From the NCBI GenBank assembly GCA_902470835.1, contig CABRHR010000053.1, forward strand, positions 1 through 13,610: DNA of 13,610 bases, read 5' to 3'. Position 1 is the first letter of the stretch. Each line of letters opens with the position of its first letter. The stretch comes from an uncultured Collinsella sp. Its GTDB lineage: Bacteria; Actinomycetota; Coriobacteriia; Coriobacteriales; Coriobacteriaceae. Below are positions 6,304 through 13,610 of the stretch, piece after piece. The position numbers and the translations under genes were made by a program. The notes beneath the pieces are model-generated. The model saw only the letters and a list, made by a program, of their open reading frames with translations. It did no database searches and was not told the DNA's origin.

Positions 6304-6419
6304 TCCAAACGGGAGATTTTATCGTCGCACCCCCTGTTTTCGAGTGAGCGGTAAAACCTATTCAAATTTGGGATGGGCGAGCGGTCGAAAAAAGTCGGCG
6401 AACGGTAGTCGGTAACCAT

Positions 6420-6510
6420 AAAATTAAAATGCTACATAAAAAGGCTAAGATATCCTGAGAGGCATATACTGGGATTGGTATTTCTTGAACGACTGCGGGC
6501 ATGTGCCAGA
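6420..6510 (+). promoter_or_regulatory. AT-rich segment likely to hold the adhesin promoter
   Basis: This is the most AT-rich stretch in the window and ends about 60 bases before the adhesin start. TATACT at 6465-6470 is a good -10 match, but no good -35 hexamer lies 16-18 bases before it. TTGAAC at 6485-6490 could be a -35 without a clear -10. A promoter here is likely from position, but its exact bases are not established. Confidence 0.3.
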
Positions 6511-6542
6511 CTGCCTCGGCTCCCCCGGGGGTGCCCAGGCGG
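6511..6542 (+). promoter_or_regulatory. GC-rich quasi-palindrome in the adhesin leader
   Basis: Two 16-base arms meet at 6526/6527 in CCCCCGGGGG. Of 16 pairs, 13 are Watson-Crick, one is G-T and two are mismatches (C-C and T-T). It ends 13 bases before the GGAGG ribosome-binding site (6558-6562) of the adhesin gene. It could be a repressor operator or a stable leader hairpin that limits translation. Confidence 0.45.
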
Positions 6543-6568
6543 GTCGCCGTGTGACGGGGAGGGAAATT

Positions 6569-9500
6569 ATGCAGGAGCTCAGAGAGGCGATGTCTCTACT
6601 CATGAATATTGTTACCGGGGGGTGTCCCAGCAGGGAACTTCTTGGTGGACACCGGCCGCGCGAGCGGTGGTCCGTCATGTCTCATGGCCGTCGTCGCGGG
6701 CTGCGCCCGGTCTCGCCATATGCGATTGTTCTGGCCCTCGCCGTCGTGCTGACGGCGAGTTTCTTCCTGCCGACCCGCGCGGAGGCGGCGGTTTCGGACC
6801 ACACGGTTCCGTTTTCGAACCACACGGTTCCGACGATTTCGCCTTCGGGGACAACAATCAACCTGTTTGATTACTGGGTGAATCCGGATAACCATCTGTC
6901 GGTTTCCGGCAACGGCGGCATCAACGCAAGCCACCGGTTCCAGTTTAACGATGGCAAGGGTGATGCACCGCTCAACCATTGGACGGGCAACACGAACCCG
7001 CAGCCCGGCATTGTCAGCAACACGCTTTCAGACGGCTACCCGCAGCTTTCCGGTACCTATGGCGGCGACTCCCTCCGCTATCTGTTCGATTCCTCTGCCC
7101 AGACCGGCAAGACGTCCCATTTTGGCGTGACGGGCCTCCTCAAGGTTCAGGACGGCTACTACGTCTATGACAGCTCCGAAAACTACGCAGCCTACAACGC
7201 TGACAAGAATGCCTTCGACGTCTATGACACCTGGGGCATTGACAAAGTGGGCGATTCGTCCCATCGGGGTCAGTTCTTCCCGTTCGATGCGGCAGACAAG
7301 GTGTTCAAGGAGGAAAGCGGCCGGCTCGTCCAAAATGGCATCACGGCAGACAACGCCGGTAACCACGTCAACCACCACTTCGGCCTCTCAATGTCCACGC
7401 GATTCGTGCAGCCCAACGGCGGCCTGACGAACGATAAGAAGAAGGACATGACCTTCGAGTTCGCCGGCGATGATGACGTCTGGGTGTTCATCGATGATGT
7501 CCTCGTGGGTGATATCGGCGGTATTCACAGCCGTGCGAGTCTGAGTATCAACTTTCATACGGGCGACATTAAGGTGAACGACAAAAGCGACGGCACGCTG
7601 CTGAGCAAGTACCAGGCGGCGAAAAAGGGCACTTCGGGCTTCGACGGCAACACCTTCAAAGACGGCACCAACCACACCCTCAAGTTCTTCTACCTGGAGC
7701 GCGGCGCCACCGACTCCAACATGGAGCTCAAGTTCAACCTCGTGACGGTGCCCGAGTCCGACATCATCAAGTTCGACCAGGACGGCAAGTTCGTACAGGG
7801 CGCCGAGTTCAAGCTCTATAAGACCGACAAAGACTTCAAGACCGAGGCCGAGTTTCTCGGCTCCGGCACCACGGACGAGGCCGGCCACCTAACGCTCACG
7901 AACGACGTGGACAACGGGGTCATCAACTTCGATGATCTCTACAAGGAGAATCGCGACAACAGGTACTACCTCCTGAAGGAGACGAAGGAGACGTACGTGC
8001 CCAAAGGATACCGCTCGAGCCTCACGGCAACGGACGGTAGCATGCAGTTCGAGTACGTGCCCGCGAGCGACGAGAACGTCGCGGGCGGCGTCATCATCAA
8101 CCGCGGCGGTATGGACGCGGGCAGCTCCGTTTGGCAGAGCGGTGCGTTCGCCGGCTCGAAGGAGACCGTCACCGCGCCGTCGACCGTGTACAAGGCGAAT
8201 GATAACCTGACGAAGTCCGACGAGATCGTTAGGCTGGACTCCGGCGGCATACTGTTCGCTGTGGTGCTCAAGCGCGATAAAAGCGCAGGCACGGGTATCA
8301 AAGATCAGAACAATTGGTACGCCGTGTCGGGCGATCCATCGACGGGAGCGGGATACACCCTCGCCAAGGAGCCGAGCAAAGCCGGCGCTATCGAGGCGGC
8401 GAAGAAGGACCTGCACGCCTTCACGCTCAACACGAGCGGCCAGTACCAGGTAGAGATTCAAAATCTGCCCGGCGACATCTCCAAGTACTACTACCTGCTG
8501 AGCGGTAATGACCGCAAGGATGCCGAGTACACGGTGGCCATCTACCACACAACGGCGAGCTCGATCGGCGACGCGACGCCCGAGAACACCGTCCACGTGT
8601 ACAGCGACGACATCGCAGGCGGCACGAACTTCAAGCGACAGTTCGCCACGCGCTTGCTCGTCACGAACATCCAGAATCGCCTGTTCGTGCAGAAGACCGA
8701 TACCGAGGGTAAGCCCGTTGACGGGGCGAAGTTCGCCCTGTACACCTCCAGACAGGTGACTACGGAGAACGGCAAGGTCGTGCTCGATGGCGAGCAGACC
8801 CCCTACGACACCCTGACGACGGGGTCGGTCGACAACCCGGTCCCGCTCGAAGGTGCGGGCATATTCCCGAATACGAGCGATGGTAACAGGCCGCTCGTGA
8901 AGGGAACCTACTTCCTTAAGGAGGTCTCGGCGCCCAAGGGCTTCCTGCTTAACGACACGCTCACCAAGGTGATTGTGGACGATTACGGCGTCCATGCCGA
9001 TGCCGGTACGGACGATGACGACGTTTCGACGTTCGTGGGCCCGGGCGCGCTCATGAAGAGCCTGGGCCAGTTTGGCGCAGAGGGCGACATCGACAACACG
9101 CTCACGTGGATCAAGGGTGTGCGGCAGACCTCGAATGGTGTGACCGATACTGACGGTAATCTGTCGTGGAGCAATGTCGATCCCGCCGGTGCCGGCGACA
9201 CGGTGCACCTCAAGTACGGTGCCAACGGACGTGTCTACCAGTATGGGCCCGCCGAGGAGGGCGAACCCTACCGCCTGGAGACCGAGACGGGCTGGATACG
9301 TATGGGTATCACCCAGGACGAGCAGCCCAAGGGGACCACGTCGAAAGGTGCCCGTGCCGATCTGCGCGACATGAACCTGAATGCCCTGTTTACGGGCGCC
9401 ACCTGCGTGCGCGTGGCGAACGAACGCGAGGCGAGCCTCGAGGTGACGAAGAAGGTCGAGGTGCCCGATGGCCTGACGGGCAATAAGGACGCGAAGTTCA

Positions 9501-12500
9501 CCTTCAAGTTCACCGTGCCCACGACGGCGGGGAAGACGTACAAGGCCGCAGTGTTTGAGAACGCGGGGGCCGCAAGCGAGAAGCAGGTCGGCGATATGTT
9601 CGACCTCGAGAACGGCCGCGAGCAGACCATCACGGCCGGCCAGACGATCCGCGTGTACGGTCTCGACGAGCACGACGCCTACACGGTGCAGGAGCTGACC
9701 GGTACGGACAAGATGCCGGCCGGCTTCACGCTGACCAAGCGCGAGCAGGGCGGCAACGCCCTGAGCGGCGAGGGCGACAGCATCTCCGGCACGATCGCAA
9801 AGCAGAACGCCGACGGCACGTTGGCCGAAGCCAACAAGCTGGTGTTCATCAACAGCTATGCTGCGAAGGGTTCCGTGACCCTGGCGGCGAAGAAGTACTT
9901 TACGGGCGGCACCCTTGAGAACCAGCAGTTCTCATTCCAGGTGAAGGAGGGCAATAAGGTTGTCGCCGAAGAAAAGAACGATGCCGATGGCAACATCACC
10001 TTCCCGGCCATTGATTACACTGAGGCTGGCGACCACGACTACACCATCAAGGAGGTGAAGGGCGCCGACCCGACCGTCGTCTACGACGGCAAGACGGTGA
10101 ACGTGCACGTTAGGGTCACCGATAACAAGAACGGCACGCTAAAGGCGACTGTCACCTATGACGACAAGAATGACGCCCCGACCTTCACCAACGCGAAGCC
10201 GACGGCCGATGCAACCGTCGAGGCGACGAAGACCCTCACGGGCAAGGCGCTGACGGACGGCGCGTTCAACTTCGGCCTGTACCAAGGCGACACGTCCACG
10301 GGTAATCCCGTCCGGACCGTCCAGAACGACAAGGATGGCAAGATCAATCTTGCCCTCACCGGTCTGACCATCGGCGAGTACGACTACATACTCAAGGAGG
10401 AGAACGTCGGTGCCGATCCGACTATCGCCTACGACACCAAGGTGGTGAAGGTTCACGTCTCGGTGAAGGCGGAGGGTGGCAAGGCGAAGGCGACCGTCAC
10501 TTACGACGGCAAGAACGATATCCCGACCTTCACGAACGCGTACCACCCGAAGGGGACCTCGGTAACGCTCAAGGCGAAGAAACACTTCACGGGCGGTGAG
10601 CTCGCAGGGGGCGACTTCTCGTTCGCTCTGTACAAGGGTGACAAGGCGGAAGGCACGCCCATTGAGACCGTCACGAATGACAAGGACGGCAACATTACCT
10701 TCCAGGCAATCGGCTACGACACTCCGGGCGACCACGACTACACCATCAGGGAGGTTGCCGGCGACGACCCGACCGTCGTGTACGACGCGAAGGACGTGAA
10801 GGTCCACGTCAAGGTCACCGATGAGAAGGGCGAGCTAAAGGCGGTCGCCACCTACGGCGGCAAGGCCGACGTTCCGACCTTCACCAACTCGAAGCCGACG
10901 GCCGATGCAACCGTCGAGGCGACGAAGACCCTCACGGGCAAGGCGCTGACGGACGGCGCGTTCGCCTTCGGCCTGTACAACCAGGACGGCAACGAGGTCG
11001 CCAAGGGCACCAACGACCGGGGCGGCAAGGTCAAGCTGGCCGTCAAGAACCTGAACCTGGGCGAGTACGACTACACGCTCAAGGAGGAGAAAGCCAGCCA
11101 GACCGTTGACGGCGTGGTCTACGACGCCAAGGAAGTCAAGGTCCACGTCAAGGTAGAGCAGAACCAGGACGATAACAACAAGACGAAGGTGACCGTCACC
11201 TATGACGGTACCGCTACGGCTCCCACCTTCAACAACACCTACGACGCAAAGGGTTCCGTAACCTTGACGGCGACCAAGACCATCAAGGTCGCGGACGGCT
11301 TCGACCACGCGACCGCGCCCGCGGACGGCGAGTTCACCTTCGACCTGAAGGATGCCGCCGGCAACGTGCTCGACACCGCGAAGAACGATGCAAACGGCAA
11401 GGTCAGCTTCACGCGCGAGTTCCAGCTCTCCGACTTGGGCGGCGCCGCGAGCAAGGACTTCACCTACACCATCGTGGAGCAGCCGGGCGCGGAGCCGGGC
11501 ATGGTCTACGACAACCATCCTCTCACCTACAAGGTGACGGTCGCGGACGGCGGGAACGGAGCACTGAATGCGGAGGCGATCGTGACGAGCACATCCGGCC
11601 CGGAGACCTTCACCAACACCTACCAGCCGGCCGCGACCGGCCTGGCCCTCGGTGCGCAGAAGAGTTACGTGAAGAAGGACGACAACACGCCGATCGTACT
11701 CAAGGGCGGCGAGTTCACCTTCGATGTGTACGAGGGCAACCTTACGGCTGAGCAGCTGAAGGGCAAGCAACCCGTCCGGACCGCGACCAACGACGCGAAC
11801 GGAAGCGTCGGCTTCGACGCCTTCTCCTACGCGAAGCCGGGCACGCACGAGTACACCATCGTTGAGCGGAAGGGCGATCTGGCCTACGTGAACTACGACG
11901 CCGCGGTGCACCATGCCGTGGTGACGGTTGCGGACAATGCCGGCACGCTGCAGGCGAGCGTCGCCTACGACGGTACGGACGCCACGAAGCCCACCTTCAC
12001 CAACACCTACGAGGCACGGGCGACGGACTCCGGTGCGATCGCCCTCACCAAGAGCGTTAACGTGCACGACGGCAGCTATCAGCTAAAGGCGGGAGACTTC
12101 GCCTTCGAGCTGATGGGGTTTGACGGCTCGGTGATCCAGACCCAGAAGAACGATGCCGACGGCAAAGTTGCCTTCGACAAGCTGACCTTCGACCATGCGG
12201 GCACCTTTACCTACACGGTCCGCGAGGTGCAGCCGACGGACGACGCGCCGGGCGTGCCGGGCGTGACCTACACCGGCAAGACGTACACCCTGACCTACGT
12301 GGTGAAGGACAACAACGACGGCAAGCTGGTGGTAAAGAGCTCCACGGCAAACCCGAGCGAGGGTACCGAGAACGGCGTCTCGCCCGGAACCATGACGTTT
12401 ACGAACGGCTACCAGCCGGGCCAGACCTCCTACCAGATCTCTGGCACCAAGGTGCTTAAGAATGCCGACCCGGCCACCACGCGGACGCCCGCCGATGGCG

Positions 12501-13591
12501 AGTTCACGTTCGCGCTGATTGACGTGGCCACGGGGCAGGAGATCGACCGGACCACGAACGTGGGTAACGCGTTTACCTTCAAGGCCATCTCGTACACTGC
12601 GACTGGTTCGCATGCGTACCAGGTGAAGGAGGTTGCGGGCCATGATGGCACCATCACTTACAGCGATGCGGTGTTGGATGTGAAGGTGAGCGTGACCGAC
12701 GACGGCAGCGGTCAGCTGACCGCGACGGCGAACAAGACGGCTGCGGATCTGACCTTCACCAACACCTACACGCCGACGGCAACGACGGCGACGATTACCG
12801 GAACGAAGGCTCTGACCGGCCGCAACCTGGCCGAGGGTGAGTTCTCCTTCGACCTGAAGGACTCTGACGGTAACGTGGTGCAGACGGTGCAGAACGGCGC
12901 CGACGGCACGTTCGGCTTCGCGCCGCTGCAGCTGGACAAGGTGGGGACGTACGTCTACACCTTGTCCGAGCGGGCAGGGGCGACGGCGAACGGCGTCACC
13001 TACGACACGACGGTCTTTACCGCGACGGTGACGGTGACGGAGAATGCGGAGACGCACGCGCTGGAGGCGCAGGTTGCCTACAGCAAGGGCGGCAAGGCTG
13101 CGGATGCGGTGGCATTCAGCAACAGCTACGCGCCGGCCGCGACTGAGGTGAAGCTGGGGGCCTCCAAGGTGCTGAGCGGCGAAGACCTGAAGGAAGGGCA
13201 GTTCTCCTTCCAGCTGAAGGATGCCGACGGCAAGGTGCTGCAGACCGCCAAGAACGCGGCGGACGGCACGGTGGGCTTCGAGGCGATCTCGTACGACAAG
13301 CCCGGGACGTACACCTACAGCATCTCCGAGGTGGACGACGGTCAGAAGAACGTGACGTACGACGCGGCCGAGTACCGGGTAACGGTGACGGTGACGGACG
13401 ACGGTGCGGGCCATCTGGTGGCGACGGTAACCTATGGCGGCGACGTGGCGCCGGTGTTCAAGAACACGTACACGCCGCCGACCACCCCGCCGGTCAACCC
13501 GCCGGTCAACCCGCCGGTCAACCCGCCGACGAATCCGCCGAGCAAGTCGCCGGTGCCGAAGAAGGAGAAGCCGGGTCTGCCGGAGATGGGG
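6569..13591 (+). CDS. Giant LPXTG-like surface adhesin/pilin with ten Spy0128/FctA-type domains (3' end cut)
   Basis: Secreted cell-wall protein, at least 2341 residues, frame uninterrupted to the contig end. ATG 6569 follows GGAGG (6558-6562) by six bases; ATG 6677 (residue 37) is an alternative. Long charged N-region, hydrophobic core at about 51-67, signal cleavage near AEA/A (71-74). A fibro-slime/PA14-like domain carries DDDVWVFID at 301-309. CnaB-like domains follow at about 395-515 (K401, E471, N511) and 703-810 (K709, E785). A domain at about 955-1097 has K961/K962, E1042, N1095. Ten pilin domains occupy 1099-2304, each with Lys, Glu and Asn placed for an isopeptide bond. PPVN repeats (2307-2326) and LPEMG (2337-2341) end the visible part; membrane anchor and stop are lost. 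Likely a shaft or stalk protein attached by sortase; ligand unknown. Residues 515-700 match nothing I recognise. Confidence 0.9.
6794..6835 (+). repeat. 21-bp tandem duplication just after the signal peptide
   Basis: Two 21-base units (6794-6814, 6815-6835) encode SDHTVPF and SNHTVPT, residues 76-89. They share a 14-base identical core, ACCACACGGTTCCG. The duplication keeps the frame and lies directly after the predicted cleavage site. Confidence 0.7.
9863..13480 (+). repeat. Array of ten pilin isopeptide domains inside the adhesin
   Basis: Ten units of about 112-136 residues follow one another. Approximate limits: 9863, 10199, 10550, 10895, 11249, 11630, 12014, 12422, 12779, 13139, ending at 13480. 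Each opens with a K-containing strand (ATKTLTG-like), has an E in a YTIKE-like strand, and closes with an N in FTNTY. Triads by residue: K1109/E1162/N1208; K1221/E1277/N1323; K1338/E1395/N1440; K1453/E1506/N1556; K1570/E1637/N1683; K1698/E1766/N1812; K1828/E1886/N1946; K1961/E2021/N2065; K2080/E2134/N2185; K2200/E2254/N2299. In Streptococcus Spy0128, Lys and Asn join covalently with Glu as catalyst; the same chemistry is inferred here. Confidence 0.85.
10194..10963 (+). repeat. Recent two-domain duplication within the pilin array
   Basis: The 74 bases at 10194-10267 are identical to 10890-10963, an offset of 696 bases (232 codons, two domains). The preceding domains (first and third) also share blocks such as CGACCACGACTACACCATCA at an offset of 699. 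The array therefore contains a duplicated pair: domains 1-2 and 3-4. Confidence 0.85.
13487..13546 (+). repeat. 12-bp tandem repeat encoding the Pro-Asn wall spanner
   Basis: CCGCCGGTCAAC occurs three times exactly (13487-13522), then twice in altered form (13523-13546), encoding PPVN PPVN PPVN PPTN PPSK. Such Pro-rich segments usually cross the peptidoglycan before an LPXTG motif. Copy number may vary between strains or be misassembled. Confidence 0.85.
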
Positions 13592-13610
13592 TGTCTCTTA
13601 TACACATCTG
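13592..13610 (+). other. Sequencing adapter (Nextera/Tn5 mosaic end) at the contig end
   Basis: The last 19 bases, TGTCTCTTATACACATCTG, equal bases 2-20 of the Nextera read-through adapter (mosaic-end reverse complement plus the first base of the read-1 primer side). The preceding base is G rather than the adapter's C. This is an uncut library adapter, not genomic sequence, and the residues it encodes after LPEMG are not real. Confidence 0.95.

Larger units (their letters stand above)
6099..6419 (-). pseudogene. Small minus-strand reading frame split by an in-frame TGA
   Basis: The frame starts at ATG 6419 (an in-frame TAG lies 12 bases upstream) and runs 54 codons (MVTDYRSPTFFDRS...DDWPSDIT) to TGA at 6257-6255. 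It then continues in the same frame for 51 more codons (PQRKALRLAAGN...VIDGRWMVTIPDNQ...) to TAG at 6101-6099. Both halves have protein-like composition: DIEKPDDWPSDIT looks helix-capping and acidic, and DFDVIDGRWMVTIPDN looks like a beta hairpin. I do not recognise the family. No ribosome-binding site precedes the ATG and the DNA is AT-richer than its neighbours, suggesting transferred, decaying DNA. Alternatives are two short genes, stop readthrough, or chance. A run of eight T on this strand lies near the 3' end. Confidence 0.4.

Noticed and set aside
6475..6870. A 131-codon plus-strand frame overlapping the start of the adhesin gene
   Set aside because: Its translation is Arg/Pro/Gly-rich with no domain, and the adhesin frame has the ribosome-binding site and signal peptide.
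7889..9673. A 594-codon open frame on the minus strand opposite the adhesin, and similar long ones at 10139-10807, 10835-12067 and 12083-13414
   Set aside because: They mirror the codon bias of the plus-strand adhesin, have low-complexity V/R/L/G-rich translations without family signatures, and lie opposite clear domain repeats.
13487..13546. Short regular repeats considered as a CRISPR array
   Set aside because: The repeats are 12 bp, contiguous without spacers, and in frame as PPVN codons.
13592..13610. A natural Tn5-type transposon end
   Set aside because: The bases match the engineered mosaic end plus a library primer base. Natural Tn5 outside and inside ends differ at several positions, so a sequencing artefact is the better explanation.
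1..13610. tRNA, rRNA, insertion sequence or integrase genes
   Set aside because: None was recognised; no cloverleaf, transposase or recombinase motif was seen in either strand.

Overview
The window is high-GC DNA with strong GC-ending codon preference. It looks like a gut actinobacterium of the class Coriobacteriia, most likely Collinsella or a close relative. That assignment is inference from composition, gene style and the intergenic palindromes; there is no rRNA or other marker gene. The right end is a contig end: the last 19 bases match the Nextera/Tn5 mosaic-end adapter, so true genomic sequence probably stops at about 13591.

Left part (1-3046): the C-terminal half of an SLC13-type anion permease, then a UbiD-family decarboxylase and its UbiX flavin prenyltransferase, all on the plus strand. 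UbiX makes the prenylated FMN cofactor that UbiD enzymes need, so the last two form one functional pair. The permease may import the acid that is decarboxylated. A strong hairpin follows ubiX.

Middle (3067-5998): a BmrR/TipA-like MerR regulator, two large intergenic palindromes, an unrecognised single-pass membrane protein with a very acidic N-terminus, and a LacX-type aldose 1-epimerase family protein followed by another palindrome.

Transition (5999-6568): a lower-GC stretch. It holds a short remnant resembling the 3' end of the MerR gene, a small minus-strand frame broken by an in-frame TGA, interleaved inverted repeats with pseudoknot topology, and a GC-rich palindrome just before the next gene. 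It reads as a boundary between core-like DNA and an acquired surface-protein locus.

Right part (6569-13591): one uninterrupted frame of at least 2341 codons encoding a giant secreted adhesin or pilin. It has a signal peptide, a fibro-slime-like domain, two CnaB-like domains, one further cross-link-like domain, ten consecutive Spy0128/FctA-type pilin domains, a Pro-Asn repeat wall spanner and an LPEMG sortase-like motif at the contig end. Each of the ten pilin domains keeps the Lys, Glu and Asn expected for a self-formed isopeptide bond. No sortase is present in the window. The most notable items are the intact cross-link array with its recent two-domain duplication, and the structured boundary region upstream of it.
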